A stretch of DNA of 64,000 bases, taken from positions 14,575-78,574 of the forward strand of contig DASSMA010000033.1 of NCBI GenBank assembly GCA_035689115.1, in the 5' to 3' direction. Source of the DNA: JAHFUS01 sp035689115. Its GTDB lineage: Bacteria > Actinomycetota > Acidimicrobiia > Acidimicrobiales > GCA-2861595. This document shows, one piece after another, positions 19,373 to 26,543 of the stretch; position 1 is the first letter of the stretch, and each line of letters starts with the position of its first letter. The notes below the pieces were generated by a model. The model made no database searches and was not told the DNA's origin. It saw only the letters and a program-made list of their open reading frames with translations. The position numbers and the translations under genes are program-made.

Positions 19373-20173
19373 TCACCCGACGTGCTCCTCGATCCAGGCC
19401 GTGAAGGCGTCCCGGTCGCGGCTGATGGGGTCCCACGCCGCGTACCAGGCGTCGTCGCGCTCGCTGTAGCCGAGGGCGTAGGACGGGTGGGTGCCGCCGG
19501 GAACGGGGCAGACGGCGGTGACCGCCCAGCCGGGAAGCACCACGTCGCCCGGCCGGCGGTCGAGCTCGTCGACCACCTCCTCCACGGTGACGATCGACCG
19601 GCGGGCGGCGAGGACGGCCTCCTTCTGCACGCCGAGGATCCCCCACAGCTGGACGTTGCCCGACCGGTCGGCCCGCTGGGCGTGGACCACCGCCACGTCG
19701 GGCCGCAGGGCGGCCACGGCCGTGAGCTGCTCGCCGGTGAACGGGCACGGCACCGGGGCGATGGTAGGGGTGTGGGCGGGCAGGTCCGTGCCGGCGTAGC
19801 CCCGCAGCACGGCGAACGGCAGCCCCGAGGCGCCGGCCACGTAGCGGGCGGCCATGCCGGCGTGGCTGTGCTCCTCGATCTCGAGGGGGCGCGGCCAGCC
19901 GTGCTCGACGGCGTCGCGGAAGCGGTGCAGCGAACCCACGCCGGGGTTGCCGCCCCACGAGAACACCAGCTTGCGGGCACAGCCGGCGCCGATGAGCTGG
20001 TCGTAGACCACGTCGGGCGTGAGGCGGGCGAGGGTGAGGTCCCGCCGGCGCTGGCGGATCAGCTCGTGGCCGGCGGCGTAGGGGATGAGGTGGGTGAACC
20101 CCTCGAGCGCCACCAGGTCGCCGTCGCCCACCAGCTCGGCGACGGCCTCGGACAGCGTGGTGACGGTCGCCAT
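19373..20173 (-). CDS. 3-oxoadipate CoA-transferase, alpha subunit
   Basis: 266 residues from ATG 20173. Key features are EGFTHLIPYAAGHELIRQ near the N-terminus, TPDVVYDQLIGAGCARKLVF, the Gly-rich SWGGNPGVGSLHRFRD and HAQRADRSGNVQLWGI. These match CatI/PcaI alpha subunits closely in order and spacing. It forms the CoA-binding half of the heteromeric transferase with the beta subunit 82 bases downstream. The three-gene run (alpha, beta, thiolase) handles the end of aromatic-acid degradation, but no ring-cleavage genes lie in the window. Confidence 0.85.
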   Translation of the reverse strand: MATVTTLSEAVAELVGDGDLVALEGFTHLIPYAAGHELIRQRRRDLTLARLTPDVVYDQLIGAGCARKLVFSWGGNPGVGSLHRFRDAVEHGWPRPLEIEEHSHAGMAARYVAGASGLPFAVLRGYAGTDLPAHTPTIAPVPCPFTGEQLTAVAALRPDVAVVHAQRADRSGNVQLWGILGVQKEAVLAARRSIVTVEEVVDELDRRPGDVVLPGWAVTAVCPVPGGTHPSYALGYSERDDAWYAAWDPISRDRDAFTAWIEEHVG

Positions 20174-20277
20174 CGGTACCCCTCGGTGACTGTAGATCGA
20201 CTGTGTGGATTTTGCATTTATCAGACGACGCGCGAAACTCGACGCACGGTGCGGTGCGGGTCTGCATCGAGTTGGGG
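20174..20277. promoter_or_regulatory. Divergent promoter region
   Basis: A short A/T-rich patch, GTGTGGATTTTGCATTTATC (20203-20222), lies between the divergent CoA-transferase and small-protein genes. In this genome such patches are rare and usually promoters. I could not fix a -35/-10 pair with confidence on either strand. Confidence 0.3.
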
Positions 20278-20553
20278 GTGACGGCGGTGGGTCTCGACGA
20301 TCTCAGTTCGCTCCAGGGCCGGCGCGTGAGCGTGGCTCTCGCCGACCGGTCGTGCGTGGACGGCGCCATCCTCGAAGGCGTGGTGGACGGCGGCCAACTC
20401 TGGCTCCACGCCGCCGGCGACGACGTGTTCGTCGACCTCGACGACGTCATCGACGTGTGGGAGCCCGAGGGGGCCCGCTGCCGGCCGGCGGCGGACCCGC
20501 TCCTGTCGCTCGACGACCCCCCGGTGACACCCCGCCGCAGCCTCAGGCGGTAG
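20203..20553 (+). CDS. Small protein of unknown function
   Basis: The open frame gives up to 116 residues from GTG 20203, but the coherent part begins near GTG 20278 (VTAVGLDDLSSLQGRRVSVA), giving about 91 residues. It is rich in Asp and beta-strand-like segments (GAILEGVVDGGQLWLHA, DDVFVDLDDVIDVWEPEG), suggesting a small beta-barrel of the Sm/SH3 kind, but I recognise no named family. It opens the plus-strand cluster that includes the 30-residue peptide, the adenylating enzyme and the presenilin-like protein, so it may be a cluster component or an unrelated neighbour. Confidence 0.5.
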   Translation: MWILHLSDDARNSTHGAVRVCIELGVTAVGLDDLSSLQGRRVSVALADRSCVDGAILEGVVDGGQLWLHAAGDDVFVDLDDVIDVWEPEGARCRPAADPLLSLDDPPVTPRRSLRR

Positions 20554-20659
20554 CCGGCGGCGCGCCCGGCGCGCCGAATTCCCCGGACCGGCGTATCACG
20601 ACGCTCCCGACGCGCTCCTCTTCGGCGTTCCACTCGTGTGCCGGGGGAGGTGAAACCAC

Positions 20660-20752
20660 ATGTCCACGCTTCGCGTCAGCGTCAAGCACGTCCGCTACGC
20701 GCTCGGCTCGCTCACGGCGGTGCTGTTCGCGGCCTGCGCCGGCGGTTCGTGA
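20660..20752 (+). CDS. 30-residue peptide with membrane segment and lipobox-like end
   Basis: ATG 20660 is preceded by the strong site GGGGGAGGTG about 6 bases upstream, and the frame ends at TGA 20750-20752. The peptide starts MSTLRVSVKHVRYALG (positive), continues with the hydrophobic SLTAVLFAAC and ends AGGS. LFAAC is close to a lipobox, so the Cys could in principle be lipidated, or the Cys-Ala-Gly-Gly-Ser end could be a tag acted on by neighbours. It lies 84 bases before the adenylating-enzyme gene. It is too short for homology-based support; the ribosome site and position are the evidence. It could also be a leader peptide controlling the downstream genes. Confidence 0.5.
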   Translation: MSTLRVSVKHVRYALGSLTAVLFAACAGGS

Positions 20753-20836
20753 CCGACCGGGGACCCGGCGGCCCGCCATCCCCAGCGGGCCGCCGGGCCC
20801 GTGCCCGCCGTTCGTCCGAGGCGAAAGGAGACCACC

Positions 20837-22420
20837 GTGTTCGAGACCGGCATCCGCCAGGCCCGCCTCGGCCTGGCCATGGTGCGGGGCCGCCGCATCG
20901 ACCCCCGCAACGTCGAGCGGCTCATCGGCGACGCCCTCGCCACCCTGGCCGCCTTCGGGGCGCCGGGCGACGACGTCGACCAGCTGCTGGACGGGCCCTT
21001 CGCCGACGCCGAGGCCCGCCGCCATTTCCAGGACCGGGCCCTGCGCCGGACGGCGAGGCGCCTGGCCGCCAGATCCCCCTACTACCGCAGCCTGTTCTCC
21101 GAGCACGGCATCGACGCCGGCCGCCTCGACGTCGACACCATGGCCGCGGTCCCGACGACCGTCAAGGCCGACCTGGTCGGCCGGCGGGCCGACTTCGTGG
21201 TGGAGGGGGCGAAGCCCTTCCTGGCCACCCGTACCACGGGAACGACCGGGCGCCCGGCCGAGGTGTGGCTGTCCCGCTACGAGGCCGAGCTGTGGCCGGC
21301 CCTCGGCGCCTTGAGCGGCCTCCTGCGGGGCGAGATCGGCCCCGACGACTGCATGCAGATCAACATCAGCTCCCGGGCCACGGCCGCCGTCCACCAGAAC
21401 GTCGCCGTGTGCCGGCTGGTGGGCGCCCGCTCGCGCGTCCTCGGGGTGGTGCCGACCGGCGAGAGCCTCGACAGCCTGCTGGACAGGGGCCCGTCGCTTC
21501 TCACCACCTATCCGAGCTACCTGGCCCAGCTCGTCGCAGCCGCACGGCGCCGCGGCGTGGGGCCGGCCGACGTGCGGCTGCGCCGCATCGACTGCGGGGG
21601 CGAGGTCCTCAGCGCCGCCCTGGCGGCCGCCGCCGCCGAGGTGTTCGGCGCCCGGGTCAACGACACCTTCGGCATGACCGAGGTGCTGCCGGTGAGCGGC
21701 CGCAGCTGCTCGCACCGCCACCTCCACCACGACCTGAACATGGGCTTCGTGGAGGTGGTCGACCTGGAGACGGGCGGGCCGGCCGCCCCGGGCCGGCTCG
21801 GCACCGTGGTGGTGACGCCCTACTACCCGTACCGGGAGTGCATGCCGGTGTTCCGCTACGACACCCGCGACGTGGTGCGCAAGCTGGCCGACGAGGACCT
21901 GGTCTGCGAGCTGCGGGGGGTGCCGGCGACCTCGCTGGTGCTGGGCAAGGCCGACCACCTGGTCGGCGGCCTCACCCTGCGCGACCTGGTGGAGGCCATC
22001 GAGTCCCTGCCCTCGCAGCCGTGGCCGGCGCGCTTCGCCGCCGTCCCCGAAGGCGGGCGGCTGGCCGTCGCCCTGGCCGGTGCGGCGACCGGCGACCTGG
22101 CCGAGCTGGAGCGGCGGCTGGCCGCCCACGGCGTCCGCGCCCGGGTCAGCGCCGCCGCCCCGTCCGTGGCGCCGGCCGCCCTGCGCCCGCTGCGGGCCGA
22201 CCTGGTCGAGACCACCTTCACCGCCGGGTCGTTGCCTCACGCCTGGCGACCGGTGGATGAGCTTCGCCGACGGCCGCCCGTGCCGCCGGAGGCGGCCACT
22301 CCGGCTCTCGGCCGAGAGGAACAGGGCGGAGGCCGGCCGGCTCGGCCGGCCGGTCGGAGCACCGCAAGCTCGGCGAGGAACCTCCGGTTCCGAGCCGACC
22401 GCCGGGAGGACGTGACGTGA
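20837..22420 (+). CDS. PaaK-like adenylate-forming enzyme
   Basis: 527 residues from GTG 20837, chosen because AAAGGAG lies 6 bases upstream. Adenylation motifs: the P-loop TRTTGTTGRP near 131-140, CGGEVLSAAL, NDTFGMTEVLPVSG and RYDTRDVVRKLA. A Cys/His-rich stretch CSHRHLHHD follows the FGMTE motif, as in phenylacetate-CoA-ligase-like members. The enzyme should activate a carboxylate as an acyl-adenylate and may then make a thioester or amide. The C-terminal 50 residues are low-complexity. It is translationally coupled to the membrane protein downstream (stop TGA shares a base with ATG). The substrate is unknown; the gene is not in a phenylacetate degradation cluster. Confidence 0.8.
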   Translation: MFETGIRQARLGLAMVRGRRIDPRNVERLIGDALATLAAFGAPGDDVDQLLDGPFADAEARRHFQDRALRRTARRLAARSPYYRSLFSEHGIDAGRLDVDTMAAVPTTVKADLVGRRADFVVEGAKPFLATRTTGTTGRPAEVWLSRYEAELWPALGALSGLLRGEIGPDDCMQINISSRATAAVHQNVAVCRLVGARSRVLGVVPTGESLDSLLDRGPSLLTTYPSYLAQLVAAARRRGVGPADVRLRRIDCGGEVLSAALAAAAAEVFGARVNDTFGMTEVLPVSGRSCSHRHLHHDLNMGFVEVVDLETGGPAAPGRLGTVVVTPYYPYRECMPVFRYDTRDVVRKLADEDLVCELRGVPATSLVLGKADHLVGGLTLRDLVEAIESLPSQPWPARFAAVPEGGRLAVALAGAATGDLAELERRLAAHGVRARVSAAAPSVAPAALRPLRADLVETTFTAGSLPHAWRPVDELRRRPPVPPEAATPALGREEQGGGRPARPAGRSTASSARNLRFRADRREDVT

Positions 22421-23304
22421 TGAACCAGACCGTCTTCCAGGCGCTCGTGGTGTGCACGGGCGCCCTCGCCACCGCCGCCCTGGCGGTGGCGTACTTCCGC
22501 CGGGTACGCCTCGAGCGGCCGGCCGTCGGGACCTTCAACAGCAGGGACCTGACGATCCTGTTCGCCTTCATCGTGGTACTGCCGGCGTTCTACCTGGTGC
22601 TGCCCGGCGTGGTGCTCACCGGGTTCCTGGTGCTCACGTTCTGGTCGGCGATGTCGATCGCCCTGCGGCCGGTGCTGGCCGCCCGGTGGCGGCGCCCGCT
22701 GGTCCCCGCCCTCATCGCCGCCGACATCGCCGTCACCTACACCCTGCTCGGCACCGCCCACGGCCTGGTCCTGTACTGGGTGCTGACCGACGCCGCCGTG
22801 CTGGTGGCCGCCGTCGGCGTCTCCAACCTGTACGTGCAGGGCGGGCTCACCCTGCGCCCGGTGGCCATGTTCGCCCTCGCCCTGGCCGCCTACGACGCCT
22901 TCTTCAGCCTCGTCGTCCCGCTCACGCCGGCGCTGGCCCAGGCCTTCGAGGGCCGGCCCCTCAACGCCTCCATCGGCTTCGCCTACCACGGCTACACGGC
23001 CAACATCGGGCTGGGCGACCTCCTCCTCTACGGCATGTTCGCCGCCGCCGCGGCCAAGGGCTTCGGCCGGCGGGGGGTCGTCGTCGCCCTGGCCACCGTA
23101 GGGCTGTTCGGGGCGCTGGCGCCCAGCCTGGCCCCGCTGGTGACGTCGCACTTCGACCTGGGCGGCGCCGGCTTCGTCGTGCCGGCGCAGGTGTTCTTCG
23201 GCCCCGCCGCGGTGGCTGCCGCCGCCTGGCTTCGGTCCTCCGAACGGCGGTTGCCGGCGCCGCCCGTCGCCCTGCGCCTCGGCCCCCTGGAGGTCGCCCG
23301 GTGA
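22420..23304 (+). CDS. Presenilin/SPP-like GxGD membrane protease candidate
   Basis: 294 residues from ATG 22420 (GTG 22417 is an alternative; GGGAGG lies upstream). Nine hydrophobic segments can be counted. The sixth carries Tyr-Asp at 158-159 (LALAAYDAFFSLV), the seventh carries GLGD at 197-200 (YTANIGLGDLLLYG), and the ninth carries PAQ at 255-257 (FVVPAQVFF) where presenilins have PAL. This is the order and topology of family A22 intramembrane aspartyl proteases (presenilin, signal peptide peptidase, archaeal homologues). The Q for L change in PAL is a departure. It is coupled to the adenylating enzyme upstream and overlaps the cupredoxin start by GTGA. Prepilin peptidases also use GxGD but lack this YD spacing. 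Confidence 0.65.
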   Translation: MNQTVFQALVVCTGALATAALAVAYFRRVRLERPAVGTFNSRDLTILFAFIVVLPAFYLVLPGVVLTGFLVLTFWSAMSIALRPVLAARWRRPLVPALIAADIAVTYTLLGTAHGLVLYWVLTDAAVLVAAVGVSNLYVQGGLTLRPVAMFALALAAYDAFFSLVVPLTPALAQAFEGRPLNASIGFAYHGYTANIGLGDLLLYGMFAAAAAKGFGRRGVVVALATVGLFGALAPSLAPLVTSHFDLGGAGFVVPAQVFFGPAAVAAAAWLRSSERRLPAPPVALRLGPLEVAR

Positions 23305-23675
23305 GACGGCTCCTCGTCGCCGGCGCCCTCGCCCTGGCGGCCGCAGCGTGCACGCCGGCCACCGCCCACGTCGCCCCCGGCGCCATCGCCATGGACCACT
23401 CCCTGTTCCGGCCGGCCTCCGCCACCGTCGTCGCCGCCAGCCGGCTCACGTTCACCAACACCTCCAGCCGGGCGGTGCACGTGCTGGTGGTCGGTACCGA
23501 CGCCCACATCCGTTCCGAGCCCGGGGCGCCCGCCTTCGGCGGCTCGGCCGGCGTGCGCACCGACGTCGGCCGGTCGTGGACCTCGGGCCCGTGGCGCACG
23601 CCCGGCACCTACCACGTGACCTGCACCCTCCACCCCTCGATGAACCTCACCGTCCGGGTCGTCCCGAGTACGTAG
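23301..23675 (+). CDS. Cupredoxin-domain lipoprotein
   Basis: 124 residues from GTG 23301, which overlaps the previous stop as GTGA and has GGAGG upstream. The signal peptide ends in the lipobox LAAAAC (C17), so the mature protein should be membrane-anchored outside the cell. The remainder is a small cupredoxin with probable copper ligands H60, C108, H111 and M114, the last three in TCTLHPSMNL. Such proteins carry electrons or bind copper at the membrane. Its coupling with the presenilin-like and adenylating genes suggests a joint envelope function that I cannot name. Confidence 0.75.
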   Translation: MRRLLVAGALALAAAACTPATAHVAPGAIAMDHSLFRPASATVVAASRLTFTNTSSRAVHVLVVGTDAHIRSEPGAPAFGGSAGVRTDVGRSWTSGPWRTPGTYHVTCTLHPSMNLTVRVVPST

Positions 23676-23701
23676 CCCGCCGCGACGGGTACAACGCCGG
23701 T

Positions 23702-24346
23702 ATGCCTGCCGTGATCGGGACCGACGAAGCCCTTGCCCTCCACCGCTCCGGCGCCCTGTTCGTGGAGGTGCTGGGCAAGAAGGAGTACGAGACGGCTCAC
23801 GTGGCCGGCGCGGTCCACGTTCCCCTGGCCAAGATCGGGGAGCTGGGCGAGCGGGGCGGCCCGGTGGTGGTCTACTGCTTCGACTTCCAGTGAGACCTCA
23901 GCGCGCGGGCCGCGTGGCGGCTCGAGACGCTGGGTATCGAGCAGGTCTTCGACTACGCGCCCGGGAAGGAGGCGTGGCTGGCGGCCGGCCTGCCGTTCGA
24001 GGGCGCCGAGGGGCCGCCGACCCGGGCCGGCGCCGTCGCCGACCGCCTTGTGCCCACCTGCGCCCCCGGCGACAAGGTGCTGGACGTGGCCGAGCGTGTG
24101 GGCCCGGGCGGCCTGTGCGCCGTCACCGTCGACGGGGTGGTGCTGGGCCTGCTGGAGGGCGACGCCCTGGGCCAGACGGCGGCCACCGCCGAGGACGCCA
24201 TGGCGCCGGCGCCCAGCACCTTCCGGCCCTCGGTGCCGAGGCAGGAGCTGGTCGGGTTCTTCGACGACCACGGCCTCGACCACGCCCTGCTCACCACGCC
24301 CGACGGGCGGCTGGTGGGCCTGGTGCGGCGAGCCGACCTGGTGTAG
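23702..24346 (+). CDS. Rhodanese-CBS protein with in-frame TGA (selenoprotein candidate)
   Basis: Read from ATG 23702, a rhodanese-like domain runs to VVVYCFDFQ (Cys59), then TGA at 23891-23893 (codon 64), and the same frame continues without a gap as DLSARAAWRLETLG and FDYAPGKEAWLAAG, then two CBS-type repeats (residues about 110-214) ending at TAG 24344-24346. In relatives the codon at this position is, to my knowledge, commonly Cys (YC-x4-C-DLSPRAAWRLE). TGA could therefore encode selenocysteine, or be a TGC to TGA change. Short hairpins can be drawn just after the TGA with G-rich loops, but none is a convincing SECIS. The frame being open on both sides and the conserved flanks argue against simple decay. 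Confidence 0.65.
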
Positions 24347-24347
24347 C

Positions 24348-25709
24348 TCAGCCCAGCGCGGCGAAGCGGCAGGGCATGGCGCCGCGCGGGCGCAGGGCCA
24401 GGTCGACCTCGACGTCGGGCTCGTCCTGCTCCGGCTCGAGGCGGTAGGCCCGCACGAGCGAGGCCACGGCGGTGACCAGCTCGGCCATGGCCAGGTGCTC
24501 GCCGATGCACGCCCTCGGTCCACCGCCGAAGGGGAGGTGGGTGTAGGCCGAGGACCGCCGGCTGCGCTCGCCGGCGGCGGCGGCCGCCTCGAAGCGGCCG
24601 GGGTCGAAGCGGAAGGGGGCGTCCCACACCGACGGCCGGTGGTGGATCCCCCAGATGCTGACGGCCATGATGCGGCCCTCGTCGACGGGGTAGCCGAGCA
24701 GCTCGGTGGCCTCGGACGCCTTGCGCACCACCGTGTGGGCCGGCGGGTACAGGCGCATCGACTCGTTGACGACCGCGGTGGTGTAGGGCAGGTGCTCGGG
24801 GTCGAATTCGCCGTCCCCGGCTGCCTCGGCCTCCGCCCGGATCCGCTCCTGGACCTCGGGGTGGCAGCCGACCTGGTGGAGGGTGAAGGCCAGGGCGCTG
24901 CCGGTGGTCTCGTGGCCGGCGATGAGGAAGATGATGGCCTCGTCGCGCACGTCGGCGTCGCTCAGGGCGGCACCGGTGTCGGGGTCGGTGGCGTCGAGCA
25001 GCCGGCTCAGCAGGTCGGCGCCCCGGGCGCCCGACGAGCGGCGGGCGGCGATGAGGTCGTCGGCCACGCCCCACACCGTGCGGCGGATCTCCTCGGCCCG
25101 CCGGTTGCGGGGCGTCGGCAGCCAGTGCGGGGTGCGCACCGGGGTGAGGGCCCGGTGCTTCAGGTGGTCGCCCAGCGGCGGCAGCACCTTGCGCAGCGTG
25201 GGCGCCACCCGCACGATGTCGTCGCCGAAGACGGTGTGGCCCAGGGCGTGCAGGGCGAAGCGCATGGAGAGCTGGTGCAGGTCGAGGGGGCGGCCGGCAG
25301 CGGCGTCGCCGGCGCACCACTCGACCAGGTCGCGCGTGGCGGCGTTGATGGTGCCGAGGTGGGTGCTGGCGGCCCGCTTGGTGAACAGCGGTGCGGCGAT
25401 GCGCCGGTGGCTCAGCCAGCGGTCGCCCCGGCTCACCAGGAGGCCGTCGCCGAGGAAGTGCCGGAACTCGTCGATGACCGGCGCGTCCTTCACGTAGTGG
25501 GCGCTGTCGGCCGCCAGCACCTGCCGGGCGCCCTCGGGGGCGAACACTGCGTCGAAGGTGAAGCCGACCTTGGGCGGGCCGACCCGGAAGCGGGCGATGT
25601 CGCCGTGGGTGCGCATGGCCTTCCCGTAGGTGGCCAGCTGGTCGCGGAGGAGGGGCCGGGTGGCGCCGAGGATCCACGAGCCGTCGGCATGGGGAGGCGT
25701 GGGCGGCAC
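24348..25709 (-). CDS. Cytochrome P450
   Basis: About 453 residues from GTG 25709. The heme motif FGGGPRACIGEHLA places the axial Cys near 401. The I-helix oxygen-binding motif AGHETTGSALAF and the K-helix motif NESMRLYPP (ExxR) are in the right order, as is the meander RFDPGRF. It is a soluble bacterial monooxygenase needing ferredoxin and reductase, neither of which is next to it. The domain similarity looks like CYP families acting on fatty acids or terpenoids, but the substrate is unknown. It lies 17 bases downstream of an SDR gene on the same strand. Confidence 0.9.
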   Translation of the reverse strand: MPPTPPHADGSWILGATRPLLRDQLATYGKAMRTHGDIARFRVGPPKVGFTFDAVFAPEGARQVLAADSAHYVKDAPVIDEFRHFLGDGLLVSRGDRWLSHRRIAAPLFTKRAASTHLGTINAATRDLVEWCAGDAAAGRPLDLHQLSMRFALHALGHTVFGDDIVRVAPTLRKVLPPLGDHLKHRALTPVRTPHWLPTPRNRRAEEIRRTVWGVADDLIAARRSSGARGADLLSRLLDATDPDTGAALSDADVRDEAIIFLIAGHETTGSALAFTLHQVGCHPEVQERIRAEAEAAGDGEFDPEHLPYTTAVVNESMRLYPPAHTVVRKASEATELLGYPVDEGRIMAVSIWGIHHRPSVWDAPFRFDPGRFEAAAAAGERSRRSSAYTHLPFGGGPRACIGEHLAMAELVTAVASLVRAYRLEPEQDEPDVEVDLALRPRGAMPCRFAALG

Positions 25710-25726
25710 CGCGTCAGTGTGGCACC

Positions 25727-26482
25727 TCAGCTTCTCAGATAGGAGGCCCCGTTCACGTCCACCACCGTTCCGGTGGTGGACTCGGCGCCGGGGGAGGCGA
25801 GGAACACCACCACGCGCGCCACCTCGTCGGCGGTGGCGACCCGGCCCATCGGGCTCTGGGCCCGGATGGCGTCGCCGCCGGGGCCGCTCAGGTCGGCCTC
25901 GGCCATGTCGGTCTCCACGTAGCCGGGCGCCACCGTGGTGACGTAGATGCCGTGGGGTGCCAAGGCCCGGGCCAGCGACTGGCCGAGGCTGTTGAGGCCC
26001 GCCTTGCTGGCGCCGTAGGCGGGATGGTCCGGCTCGCCCCGGAACGCCCCGCGCGACGACACGTTCACGATGCGGCCCCCGCCGGCCGCCACCATGTGGG
26101 GCACGACGGCGTGGATCAGGTTGGCCGGCCCCAGGAGGTTGGTGTCGATGGTGCGCCGCCAGGCCCGGCGCCACTCGTCGGGGGTGGTGCCGAGGACCGG
26201 GTGGGGCTCGTAGATGCCGGCGTTGTTGACGAGCACGTCGATGGGCCCGAAGGCCGCCATCACGTCGCCGGCGAGGGCGGCGCCGGCCTCCGGTTCGGCG
26301 AGGTCGGCCCGGAAGGAGGCGTGCCCGTCCCCCGCCAGCGAGGCCAGCGTGGCGGCGGCCGCCGCCTCGGCCGCCCGGTAGTGGACGGCGACGCGGGCGC
26401 CCTGCTCGGCGAAGCGCACCGCCACCGCCCGGCCGATGCCCCTGGACGCCCCGGTGACCAGCACCACCTGCCCGGCGAACTC
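25727..26482 (-). CDS. Short-chain dehydrogenase/reductase
   Basis: About 251 residues from GTG 26482, which gives the usual SDR opening VEFAGQVVLVTG; ATG 26524 is an alternative that overlaps the promoter region of the divergent hydrolase. Cofactor motif TGASRGIGRAVA, NNAG in DVLVNNAGIYEP, the catalytic Ser in VNVSSRGAF and the YGASK dyad (Tyr and Lys) are present, with the C-terminal GTVVDVNGASYL typical of FabG-like members. It reduces or oxidises an alcohol/ketone with NAD(P)H. The tight spacing to the P450 suggests they act on a common substrate. Confidence 0.88.
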   Translation of the reverse strand, partial: EFAGQVVLVTGASRGIGRAVAVRFAEQGARVAVHYRAAEAAAAATLASLAGDGHASFRADLAEPEAGAALAGDVMAAFGPIDVLVNNAGIYEPHPVLGTTPDEWRRAWRRTIDTNLLGPANLIHAVVPHMVAAGGGRIVNVSSRGAFRGEPDHPAYGASKAGLNSLGQSLARALAPHGIYVTTVAPGYVETDMAEADLSGPGGDAIRAQSPMGRVATADEVARVVVFLASPGAESTTGTVVDVNGASYLRS

Positions 26483-26543
26483 CACGGGGACAGCCTGCCG
26501 CGTGACGGGCGGTATCCTCGCCATTGGTCGAAAGGGGGCGGAG

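Noticed and set aside
22420..23304. Membrane protein as a type IV prepilin peptidase
   Set aside because: Prepilin peptidases also use GxGD but have different spacing, a cytosolic Cys-rich insert and neighbouring pilus genes; here YD and GLGD sit in consecutive helices as in presenilins.
23891..23950. A SECIS hairpin after the rhodanese TGA
   Set aside because: Two weak stems can be drawn (around CGCG-CGGGC-CGCG and CTCGA...TCGAG) but loop and spacing do not clearly fit the bacterial consensus, so none is annotated.
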